Source of the DNA: Alsobacter sp046349155 | Lineage (GTDB): Bacteria > Pseudomonadota > Alphaproteobacteria > Rhizobiales > Beijerinckiaceae | Length of the DNA stretch: 64,000 nucleotides | Assembly (NCBI GenBank): GCA_046349155.1 | Contig: JAXMCW010000001.1 | Coordinates: 682,001-746,000, forward strand | Direction of reading: 5' to 3' | Part shown: in pieces, positions 25,999 through 33,197 of the stretch | Numbering within the stretch: position 1 is the first letter of the stretch | Layout: each line of letters opens with the position of its first letter | Made by a program: the position numbers and the translations under genes | The notes under the pieces: generated by a model | The model's database searches: none | The model's input: only the letters and a program-made list of their open reading frames with translations | What the model was told of the DNA's origin: nothing

Positions 25999-26610
25999 AT
26001 GTCGCTCGACCTCTTCACCCATCGCTACGTTCCCGCCACGAAGCCGGGCCTGCCGGCGCTGCTCCTGCTGCACGGCACCGGCGGCAGCGAGGACGACCTG
26101 CTTCCGCTCGGGCCCAGGCTGGCGCCCGGCGCGGCGCTGCTGTCGCCGCGCGGCCGCGTGCTCGAAGGCGGTATGCCCCGCTTCTTCCGACGCCTGCGCG
26201 AGGGCGTCTTCGACGAGGCAGACGTGCGTCACCGCGCCCGCGAGCTCGCCGCCTTCATCGCCGCGGCGCGCGAGGCGCACGGCCTGCCAGCGCCCATCGC
26301 CGTCGGGTTCTCCAACGGCGCGAACATGGCCGCGGCGCTCCTCCAGCTCCACCCGGACGCGCTGGCCGGCGCGGTGCTCTGGCGCGCCATGGTACCGCTG
26401 CAGGTTGCGCCCGAGGCGGACCTCGCGGGCAAGCGCGTCCTCATCACGAGCGGGGCGAGCGACCCGATCGTGCCGGCCGCCAACGCCGCACGCCTCGCGG
26501 CCATCCTGGCCGGCGATGGCGCCGAGGTGCGCCACGAGGTGCTGCCGACGGGACACGGCCTGGTGCAGCCCGACATCGACCTCGCGAAAGCCTGGCTCGC
26601 CGGGACCTGA
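25999..26610 (+). CDS. Alpha/beta hydrolase (MhqD-like carboxylesterase/phospholipase family)
   Basis: A 203-residue alpha/beta hydrolase. It has the oxyanion region LLLHGTGGSEDDLLPLG, the nucleophile elbow VGFSNGANMAA (Ser in GFSNG), an acid Asp in TSGASDPIVPA and the catalytic His in PTGHGLVQPD. The motif set is that of the dienelactone-hydrolase/phospholipase group, which includes MhqD of the quinone-resistance regulon. It lies directly downstream of the VOC dioxygenase and likely acts on its ring-opened product; that pairing is inference. GGAG precedes ATG 25999. Confidence 0.87.
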   Translation: MSLDLFTHRYVPATKPGLPALLLLHGTGGSEDDLLPLGPRLAPGAALLSPRGRVLEGGMPRFFRRLREGVFDEADVRHRARELAAFIAAAREAHGLPAPIAVGFSNGANMAAALLQLHPDALAGAVLWRAMVPLQVAPEADLAGKRVLITSGASDPIVPAANAARLAAILAGDGAEVRHEVLPTGHGLVQPDIDLAKAWLAGT

Positions 26611-26615
26611 GGCCG

Positions 26616-26954
26616 TCACCGCCTGTCGCGGCGCTCGCAGGTATAGCCCACCACGCAGGCGGGGTTGTCGAGAGTCTTCTCGATGGCGAAGACGGGCATG
26701 GAATGGCCGGGGCAGAAGCCCTGGCGAGTCTCGGGGATGACGGGGCGGATGGGAAGCGGGCCGAAGCCGGTCCGCTTCTCGTAGCCGCCGGTCGCCTGCA
26801 CCACCTTCTTGGCCGCGGCGCAGGTCATCCGGTCGACCGTCTCGGCCCAAGCCGCGCCGGGCGCGGCGCCGGCCAGGGCGAAACCCATCAGCATGGCCCT
26901 GCGCCGCCGGGCGCCCGGGCCATGCCTCAGCGAATGCCATCGCCGCTCAGCCAT
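26616..26954 (-). CDS. Small secreted hypothetical protein, 112 aa
   Basis: Starts MAERRWHSLRHGPGARRRRA, then a hydrophobic export segment (MLMGFALAGAAPGAAWA), giving a Tat- or Sec-like signal with an unusual run of four arginines. The mature part has four cysteines (MTCAAAKK, GFCPGHSMP, PACVVGYTCERR). GGAGG precedes ATG 26954; a second in-frame ATG at 26894 would give a 92-residue form starting at the hydrophobic segment. No known family; likely a small periplasmic disulfide-bonded protein. It converges with the hydrolase gene, with only 5 nt between the stops. Confidence 0.65.
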   Translation of the reverse strand: MAERRWHSLRHGPGARRRRAMLMGFALAGAAPGAAWAETVDRMTCAAAKKVVQATGGYEKRTGFGPLPIRPVIPETRQGFCPGHSMPVFAIEKTLDNPACVVGYTCERRDRR

Positions 26955-27017
26955 CCCACGTTCCTCCTCCCAGGGTTGCAAGACCCTCGATGTCGTGAGC
27001 GTGGCCGGATACGACAA

Positions 27018-27047
27018 GCCCCGGCGCGCGCTTCGTCGCGCCGGGGC
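27018..27047 (-). terminator. Terminator of the 2OG oxygenase gene
   Basis: GCCCCGGCGCG (27018-27028) and CGCGCCGGGGC (27037-27047) form a perfect 11-bp stem with an 8-nt loop, 36 nt downstream of the stop at 27083 on the minus strand. No T-tract. Confidence 0.55.
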
Positions 27048-27082
27048 CCACACGGCTGCGTGATCGGGGTGGAGCGGCGGCC

Positions 27083-27712
27083 TCAGCGGCCGAAGATGCC
27101 CTTGAAGAACTTGGCGACGGTGTTGCGGTTCTTCTTGCGCTCGAGCTCCTCGGCGTCCTTGATCCAGGCCACCTGCACGACGCGGCGCTCGCCGGCGAAG
27201 GGCTTGTGGCCGTGCCAGGAATTGTCGGCGCGCAGGAAGGCGAAGACCGTGCCCATCGTCGGCGGCACCTCGGTCACCATGTCGTCGAAGTCGTCGGGCC
27301 CGTTGAGCACGCGCAGGCGCCCGGCCCCGTCGTCCTGCCACGCGTCGTTCATGTAGACCAGCAGCGTGAGCACCTTGCTCGGGCCGTCCGTGTGGATGCG
27401 TCCGTCCTTGAGCTGCGAGACCTTGCGGATCGTGGTGAGCCGCGGATAGGGGCTCAGGTCGACGCCGAACCGCTCCGACAGCGCCGAGGTCAGCTCCGGG
27501 CCCTCGAGTTCGTCGATGAGCTGCTTGAAGGTGCCCTTGATCTCGACGTCATCGACCGTGAGGAAGCCGGGCTTCTGGATGTCGGGGAACTCTCGCCGCA
27601 GCGTGTCGACCTGCTCGGCCTTCAGGAAATTCGAGTTCATGAGATAGGAGTAGGGCTTGCGCTCGAGCGGCGCCGTCTTGATGGCGTTCAGGTCGATGGT
27701 CTGCGTGGACAT
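27083..27712 (-). CDS. 2-oxoglutarate/Fe(II)-dependent oxygenase (prolyl-4-hydroxylase-like)
   Basis: A 209-residue protein starting MSTQTIDLNAIKTAPLERKP. The double-stranded beta-helix carries the iron triad His-X-Asp (RIHTDGPSKVLTLLVYMND) and the distal His (SWHGHKPFAGERRVV), with the Arg after it likely binding 2-oxoglutarate. Family members hydroxylate prolines, other residues or small molecules. An in-frame TTG at 27805 would add 31 poorly conserved residues and is less likely. Convergent or unrelated neighbours give no clue to the substrate. Confidence 0.82.
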   Translation of the reverse strand: MSTQTIDLNAIKTAPLERKPYSYLMNSNFLKAEQVDTLRREFPDIQKPGFLTVDDVEIKGTFKQLIDELEGPELTSALSERFGVDLSPYPRLTTIRKVSQLKDGRIHTDGPSKVLTLLVYMNDAWQDDGAGRLRVLNGPDDFDDMVTEVPPTMGTVFAFLRADNSWHGHKPFAGERRVVQVAWIKDAEELERKKNRNTVAKFFKGIFGR

Positions 27713-27834
27713 GGCGCTCTCCCCGTGGGGGCCAGGAGGCGCTCCTGGCGGAATCGCCGGGAAATTGTGCGCGGCCCCGCCGAAAGTCAACTTGCGGCGC
27801 GCCAAGGTTCAGGAGGGTCCGGCCAGGCGGCGCC

Positions 27835-29022
27835 TCACTCCGCCGCCTGTCCGATCGTGTCCGCCATCGTCGCGTTTCGCGTGCCCAGGGGCTTGCGGCG
27901 GCCGACCGTCGAATCCCGCGCCGTCTGGTGCTCGACCTCGGCATTGAGCTCGGCCCCGACGAGGATCACGATCGCCGAGACCCAGATCCACACCATCAGC
28001 CCGATGATCCCGCCCAGCGAGCCATAGGTCGCGTCGTAATGCGCGAACCGGGTGGCGTAGACGGAGAGGGCCGCCGAGGCGACGAGCCAGCCCACGGAGG
28101 CGGCCGCGCTGCCTACCGTGATCCAGCGCCAGCGGGGCTCCCGCCGGTCGGGACCGTAGCGATAGAGCACGGCCAGCCCCAGCGCCACGAGCACGGCCAT
28201 CGCCACCCAGCGGCCGATCAGGATCGCCCAGGTGGCTGCCGGGCCCAGCGGCAGATAGGAGAGCGCGAGCGGAACGCCCAGGAACGCCGCCAGCGCCGCG
28301 ATCACGAAGAGGATGCCGCCCAATGTGAAGGCCAGCGCGACCGCGTTGAGCTTGAGGAGGGAGCGCTCCTCCGTCTCGTCATAGGCGATGTTGAGCGCGT
28401 CGAGCAGCGCCTTGGCGCCGGCATTGGCGCTCCACAGGGACGCCACGAGGCCGATGGCGAAGGTGATGCCGAGCGTGCCGTCGCCCTTGGCCGAGACGCT
28501 GCGCAACTGGCCGCCGATGATGTCCGCCGCGCCGTAGGGCAGAATGTCACGCACCTGCTCGAAGTGGCGGGTGATCGTCATCGGGTCGGTGAAGAGCCCG
28601 TAGATCGCCACGGCGGCGGCCACCGCTGGGAAGAGGGCCAGGATCGCGTAATAGGTCACGCCCGCGGCGATCGAGGTGACCCGGTCCTTGCCGATCTCAC
28701 CCCAGGTGCGCCGCACGATGTCCTTCCAGCCCTTGGCCGGGATCTCGGCCGGCGAATCCGCCATGCGGCCGCGGGAGCGGTCCAGAGCGGCGCCGGGATT
28801 CGTCTCGTCCGGGCTGCTGCGCGCGAACCCGGCATCCCCCGGATCGAGCGCCGCGCCGCGCGCCACGCCGACGACGAACCCGACGCCGCCCGCCAAGGCC
28901 GCGGCGCCGACGGCGCCGAGGATCGCGAGGATGGGGCGCGACCGGCCGTCCGGGGCGCGGGGAGGGGCAGGGCGGAACCATGGGGGCGTGGACATCGGTC
29001 TATCCGGGGCGGCGTGGTTCAC
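27835..29022 (-). CDS. YihY/BrkB-family inner-membrane protein
   Basis: A 395-residue membrane protein. The YihY/virulence-factor BrkB core runs from about 105 to 360: RVTSIAAGVTYYAILALFPA, then LWSANAGAKALLDALNIAYD, four further helices and GGIIGLMVWIWVSAIVILVG. The first 90 residues hold an extra helix (ILAILGAVGAAALAGGVGFV) and a Pro/Asp-rich linker, unusual for the family. Once annotated as RNase BN, the family's real function is unresolved. Starts at 29022 or 28995 are both possible. Confidence 0.88.
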   Translation of the reverse strand: MNHAAPDRPMSTPPWFRPAPPRAPDGRSRPILAILGAVGAAALAGGVGFVVGVARGAALDPGDAGFARSSPDETNPGAALDRSRGRMADSPAEIPAKGWKDIVRRTWGEIGKDRVTSIAAGVTYYAILALFPAVAAAVAIYGLFTDPMTITRHFEQVRDILPYGAADIIGGQLRSVSAKGDGTLGITFAIGLVASLWSANAGAKALLDALNIAYDETEERSLLKLNAVALAFTLGGILFVIAALAAFLGVPLALSYLPLGPAATWAILIGRWVAMAVLVALGLAVLYRYGPDRREPRWRWITVGSAAASVGWLVASAALSVYATRFAHYDATYGSLGGIIGLMVWIWVSAIVILVGAELNAEVEHQTARDSTVGRRKPLGTRNATMADTIGQAAE

Positions 29023-29108
29023 CCCAAACGGGCTCCCCTGCGTCCGCGTTCCGCGCTGTGCTGTCGCCGGCCTGTGCTACAGAGGGCGGCCGCCCCCGGG
29101 AGCCCGCC

Positions 29109-30077
29109 ATGGACCTGTCCTACACGCAGAACCTTGAGGATTTTCACCTGACTCTTGCCTTCGCGGGCCAGCCGACGGGCTTCTACATCGATGTGGGAGG
29201 CGGACACCCGGTCGCCGACAACGTGACCTACTGGTTCTACCTGCGCGGCTGGCGCGGCGTCACCGTGGAGCCCCAGCGCGCGCTCACGGACCTGCACCGC
29301 AGGCTCAGGCCCCGTGACGCGGTCTTCGAGGGCATCGTCGGGCGCCGCAGCGCAAGCGTCGCGTTTCACGAGGTCGAGCGCTTCCACGGTCTCTCGACGA
29401 CCGTCGAGGGTTTCGCCAAGCAGGCCGCCGCGCTGGGGACGCAGGTGCGCACCGTCCACGTGCCCTGCCTGACCCTCGACGATCTGTGCGAGCGCGAGGG
29501 CGTGCAGGAGATCGACATCCTCAAGATCGACGTGGAGGGGGCCGAGGGCGACGTGCTCGCCGGGATCGACCTGGCGCGGCGCCGGCCCAAGGTGATCCTG
29601 GCCGAGGCGATCGAGCCCGGCTCGGGCGCGCCGGCCTGGGAGTCCTGGGAGCCGCTGCTGCTCGCCGCGGACTACCGCTTCGTGCTCTTCGACACCCTGA
29701 ACCGCTTCTATGTCGCGGCCGAGCAGGCGGAGATCCTGGGGCGCTTCCCCCGCGAGCGGGCGCCTTGGGATTCCGCCGTCCACATGTACGAGATCGGCCG
29801 CGCGCCGGACAACCCGCGCCATCCCGAGCACCGCCTGGCGCGGGACCTTGCCCGCGGCCTGTGGGCGGAGCTTCCGCGCCTGGACCCCTCGCTGGTCGCG
29901 CGGCTGGCGCTCCTGGGGCGGGGCGGAACGGTCCCCGACGAGGCGGCCGCCGCCGCGCTCGCGGCGGAGCTGGACACGGATGCGGGCCGCGCGCGCCTGG
30001 GTCGGATCGCCTGCGGGTACGATGGCGGGCAGATCGTCGACGGCGAGGAGGAGCAGGCAGCGCCTCCTCCGGCATGA
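29109..30077 (+). CDS. FkbM-family SAM-dependent methyltransferase
   Basis: A 322-residue protein starting MDLSYTQNLEDFHLTLAFAG. It has GFYIDVGGGHPVADNVTYWF (SAM-binding motif I), VTVEPQ (motif II Glu) and the FkbM motif EIDILKIDVEGAEGDVLAGI. Family members O-methylate sugars or polyketides. The last 80 residues (HRLARDLARGLWAELPRLDP onward) extend beyond the core. The start is ATG 29109 with no strong ribosome site. It stands alone; the acceptor is unknown. Confidence 0.88.
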   Translation: MDLSYTQNLEDFHLTLAFAGQPTGFYIDVGGGHPVADNVTYWFYLRGWRGVTVEPQRALTDLHRRLRPRDAVFEGIVGRRSASVAFHEVERFHGLSTTVEGFAKQAAALGTQVRTVHVPCLTLDDLCEREGVQEIDILKIDVEGAEGDVLAGIDLARRRPKVILAEAIEPGSGAPAWESWEPLLLAADYRFVLFDTLNRFYVAAEQAEILGRFPRERAPWDSAVHMYEIGRAPDNPRHPEHRLARDLARGLWAELPRLDPSLVARLALLGRGGTVPDEAAAAALAAELDTDAGRARLGRIACGYDGGQIVDGEEEQAAPPPA

Positions 30078-30153
30078 TGAACAAGGTGTTGCAATGACGC
30101 TCGACGCTGGACAGGTCAGGTTTAACGAGGTCTTGGGACGACTACTATAGGTT

Positions 30154-30178
30154 GTCATCGTCGCTCGACGAGGATGAC
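30154..30178 (+). promoter_or_regulatory. Stem-loop covering the ribosome site of the TadG-like gene
   Basis: GTCATCGTCG (30154-30163) can pair with CGACGA and GATGAC (30166-30178, with a small bulge), ending six bases before ATG 30184. The only Shine-Dalgarno-like sequence, GAGG at 30170-30173, lies inside the stem, so it could limit translation until melted. Confidence 0.4.
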
Positions 30179-30183
30179 CAGTC

Positions 30184-31452
30184 ATGACGTCTGTGCTGCG
30201 CAACTCCCTCGCTGCGCTCATGAGGGACTCCAGGGGGAGCTTCGCCCCCCTCTTCGCCGTTCTCGCGATTCCCATCGCCATGGCCATCGCCATCGGGATC
30301 GACTACAACAACACCGTCCGGCTGCGGCAGAAGCTGCAGAACGCCGTCGACACTGCGGTGCTCGCCGCCGCCCGCCTGAATGACGCCGACGACACGCGGC
30401 TCGCCGCCGCGCAACGCTACTTCGACGCCCAGGTGGATACCGACCTCAAGGCGCAGATCGTGGACGCCCAGTTCACGATGGACTCCAAGGCGACCAACAT
30501 CACCGGCACCGTCAAGGCGAACATCCGCTCCTTCATGCCGCACGCGCTGTCGAAGGACGCCCTGGAAGTGAACGTCAAGGCGGTCTCCGCGGTGGCCAAG
30601 CCCATCAACCGACAGCTCGACGTCGTGATGTGCATCGACGGCACGGGCTCGATGTCGGCGACCATCACCGCGGTCAAGAACAACGCGCTCAACTTCGAGT
30701 CCAACCTCAACGCCGAACTCGTGAAGCGCAACATCCCGGCCTTCGACGCCATGCGCGTGCGCGTCGTGTTCTACCGCGACTATGGCGGATACTACCTGTC
30801 GGGCGCGACGACCAACACGACCGTGTGCTCCAACGGGTCGTGCAGCACGAAGCAGATCAAGTCCACGGATCCCAACTACTGGAGCTACGTGGGCGACCTG
30901 CCGCCCATCCGCGAGTCCGGCTGGTTCCCGCTGCCCGCCCAGCGCACAAACTTCAGCACCTTCGTGAACCCCGAGACGGCCTGGGGGGGCGGCGATCTTC
31001 CGGAGTCCGGACTGGAATGCGTCAACAACGCGATCTCGTCCTCCTGGGCGAAGATCGGCGACATTCCGGCCGGCGGCACCAAGCCGATCGATGCGATCTA
31101 CCCCCTGATCGTGGTGTGGACGGATGCGGCGGCGCACAAGCCGAGCTACTCGGTGAGCATCAAGAATCCGAGCTACCCGGCGTCGACCGTGATGCCGCGC
31201 AACTACACGGACCTGCTTGCCAAGTGGAACAGCGGGTCGAACATCGACCAACTGCGCAAGATGCTGGTCTTCTTCGGCAATCCGGACCTCAACTCGACGG
31301 ACCGCGACGGCACGGCCGACGGCTGGAAGCAGCTGAAGCTGTGGCCCGGCTTCTATCTCGGCGGCACGCTGAGCGGCGGAAACTCGCAGATGGTGTCCAA
31401 GATCGCGGACGTGCTGGCCACCAAGGTGCTCTCGCCCACGCTGGTGAACTGA
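30184..31452 (+). CDS. TadG-like pilus-assembly protein with von Willebrand A domain
   Basis: A 422-residue protein. The N terminus has the TadE/G-like segment RDSRGSFAPLFAVLAIPIAM followed by IGIDYNNTVRLRQKLQNAVD, one membrane anchor. From about 140 a vWA domain starts DVVMCIDGTGSMSATITAVK, with a MIDAS-like DxTxS metal motif, and DAAAHKPS near 320. TadG is a minor pseudopilin-like component of Flp/Tad pili. No tad, flp or rcp genes are nearby, so this is an orphan copy, or it serves another surface or secretion role. It has its own upstream region of about 100 nt. Confidence 0.82.
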   Translation: MTSVLRNSLAALMRDSRGSFAPLFAVLAIPIAMAIAIGIDYNNTVRLRQKLQNAVDTAVLAAARLNDADDTRLAAAQRYFDAQVDTDLKAQIVDAQFTMDSKATNITGTVKANIRSFMPHALSKDALEVNVKAVSAVAKPINRQLDVVMCIDGTGSMSATITAVKNNALNFESNLNAELVKRNIPAFDAMRVRVVFYRDYGGYYLSGATTNTTVCSNGSCSTKQIKSTDPNYWSYVGDLPPIRESGWFPLPAQRTNFSTFVNPETAWGGGDLPESGLECVNNAISSSWAKIGDIPAGGTKPIDAIYPLIVVWTDAAAHKPSYSVSIKNPSYPASTVMPRNYTDLLAKWNSGSNIDQLRKMLVFFGNPDLNSTDRDGTADGWKQLKLWPGFYLGGTLSGGNSQMVSKIADVLATKVLSPTLVN

Positions 31453-31487
31453 CCCGGGCGCCGTCCCCGGTTCCCAAAAGCGATGAC

Positions 31488-31512
31488 GCCGCCTGGCCTT
31501 TCGGCCGGCGGC
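31488..31512. terminator. Bidirectional terminator-like hairpin
   Basis: GCCGCC-T-GGCC, loop TTTC, then GGCC-GGCGGC, a 10-bp stem with one bulged T, between the convergent TadG-like and 31600-31899 genes. Confidence 0.55.
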
Positions 31513-31599
31513 GCCTCCTTCGAACACACGCGAGCGAGCATCATGCCGGTCCGCCGTGCGGTGTCCGCCCGGCGGGACGATGCCCGAGACGCGGTTCGG

Positions 31600-31899
31600 C
31601 TACTCGCAGATGCGGATCGTGCGGAACCCCGCGACGTTGCCATACTCGTCGAAGAGGGGGCGGCGCTCCCGGTGGCAGATCGGCTCCGGCTCCTCGTAGA
31701 CCACGACGGGCGGCGGAGGCGGGGGGGCGGCGTAGACGGGGCCGGGACGGGCGGCGCCCATCAGGGCCCCTCCGATGACGGCGCCGGCGGCAAGCCCGCC
31801 GAACAGGGCGGCGTTGCGGCCGTCAGCGGCATGGGCCGCCTGGCCGGCGACACCGACCAGCATCACGGCCGCGAGGGCGACCGACGCGATGCGCTTCAT
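31600..31899 (-). CDS. Secreted glycine-zipper-like hypothetical protein
   Basis: About 99 residues: a signal peptide (MKRIASVALAAVMLVGVAGQ) ending at AAHAADG, then a short hydrophobic Gly-rich segment (AALFGGLAAGAVIGGALMGA), a proline run (AAPPPPPPVVVYEE) and a Cys-containing tail (PICHRERRPLFDEYGNVAGF). This is a common alphaproteobacterial envelope protein type of unknown role. AGAGG abuts the upstream ATG (31908) and sits 9 nt from ATG 31899, favouring the latter. Confidence 0.68.
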   Translation of the reverse strand: MKRIASVALAAVMLVGVAGQAAHAADGRNAALFGGLAAGAVIGGALMGAARPGPVYAAPPPPPPVVVYEEPEPICHRERRPLFDEYGNVAGFRTIRICE

Positions 31900-32053
31900 G
31901 GAACTCATCCTCTGGTTCCGCCAGGGACGCGGCGGTTTCGGTCAAGATCGCCGGCAAACTTGAACGGTTCGTAAACGTTACCGCGCCGTGTGCAGCCCAG
32001 GGTCCCGCCGCCGCCCCGTTGCCCCGGGAGCCGGCCTTCGCTAGACCGCCCGC

Positions 32054-32608
32054 ATGAAGCCCGTCCTGCTCATCCGTCACGGCCAGTCCACGTTCAACCT
32101 CCACTACGAGGAGACGGGGCGCGATCCCGGACACATCGACGCACGGCTGACGGAGCTCGGCCGCCGCCAGGCCGCCGAGGCTGCCGCACGCCTGGCGCAG
32201 GAACACGTCGACCTCGTGATCGCCTCACCCCTGACCCGGGCCCTGCAGACAGCCGAGATCATCTTCGGCTCGCGCGGCGTGCCGATCCACGTCACCTGCA
32301 AGCATCGCGAGCGCCTCGAGAGCACCTGCGACGTGGGCCGCTCGCCGGCGCTGCTCAAGCAGGACTACCCGCACCTCGCCTTCGACCACCTGGCCGATCC
32401 CTGGTGGCACCACGACCCCGACGTGAGCGGCCCCTACGCCACGGAGCCTGCTCACATCTTCGAGAGCAGGGTGGCCCATTTCCGGGACTGGCTGCTGGAG
32501 CACGAGGCCGAAAGGATCGCCGTTGTGGGGCACGGCACGTTCTTCCACGCCCTGACCGGACGCTGGATGCAGAATTGCGAGATCGTGCGCTTCACGCTGC
32601 CGGCCTGA
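32054..32608 (+). CDS. Histidine phosphatase (phosphoglycerate-mutase-like) family protein
   Basis: A 184-residue protein. The phospho-acceptor motif LLIRHGQSTFN (RHG) is at the N terminus, DARLTELGRRQA and SPLTRALQTAEII follow, and the second catalytic His is in AVVGHGTFFHALTG. The family removes phosphate from sugars, phosphohistidine or small molecules, and the substrate here is unknown. It lies 120 nt upstream of the variant Sox operon on the same strand, but nothing links them. Confidence 0.9.
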   Translation: MKPVLLIRHGQSTFNLHYEETGRDPGHIDARLTELGRRQAAEAAARLAQEHVDLVIASPLTRALQTAEIIFGSRGVPIHVTCKHRERLESTCDVGRSPALLKQDYPHLAFDHLADPWWHHDPDVSGPYATEPAHIFESRVAHFRDWLLEHEAERIAVVGHGTFFHALTGRWMQNCEIVRFTLPA

Positions 32609-32729
32609 CGGGCTGCGGCAACGCGCCGCCGCGCGCGCAGCGCGGACCTGCCCGGCCTTGCCACGAAAAACCCCGCATGTCCTCATCTCCTCGAAGGCTG
32701 ACCGACAACAGCCGATCGGGGAGATCCTC

Positions 32730-33185
32730 ATGGTCCGACTGACCGTCAACGGCGTCGCGCGCGACATCGACGTCGATCCCGACACGCCCCTCCTCTGGGT
32801 GATCCGGGACAACCTCGGCCTGACGGGCACGAAGTATGGCTGCGGCATCGCCCAGTGCGGCGCCTGCACCGTGCATGTCGACGGCGTGGCCGTGCGCTCC
32901 TGCAGCCTGCCCGTTCGGGAAGTGAAGCCCGACCAGGCGGTGGTCACGATCGAGGGCCTCTCGCCGGACGGCTCCCATCCCGTGCAGAAGGCCTGGCTGG
33001 ACCTCGACGTCCCGCAATGCGGCTATTGCCAGTGCGGGCAGATCATGGCCGCGGCGGCGCTGCTTGCCGCCAATCCCAAGCCCACCGATGCGCAGATCGA
33101 GGCGGAGATGACCAATATCTGCCGCTGCGGCACCTACAACCGCATCCGGGCCGCCATTCACCAGGCGGCCGGGCAGACAGGCTGA
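32730..33185 (+). CDS. [2Fe-2S] small subunit of a molybdenum hydroxylase (IorA-like)
   Basis: A 151-residue xanthine-dehydrogenase-family iron-sulfur subunit. The first cluster is plant-ferredoxin type: YGCGIAQCGACTVHVDG plus the Cys in VRSCSLPV. The second is the helical-bundle cluster CGYCQCGQIM with ICRCGTYNRIR. It passes electrons from the molybdenum subunit encoded next (12 nt downstream). Layout and size match isoquinoline 1-oxidoreductase alpha subunits and aldehyde oxidases of the two-subunit class that donate to a cytochrome. It opens the eight-gene Sox-like operon. Confidence 0.92.
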   Translation: MVRLTVNGVARDIDVDPDTPLLWVIRDNLGLTGTKYGCGIAQCGACTVHVDGVAVRSCSLPVREVKPDQAVVTIEGLSPDGSHPVQKAWLDLDVPQCGYCQCGQIMAAAALLAANPKPTDAQIEAEMTNICRCGTYNRIRAAIHQAAGQTG

Positions 33186-33197
33186 GGGAGGGCGGAA

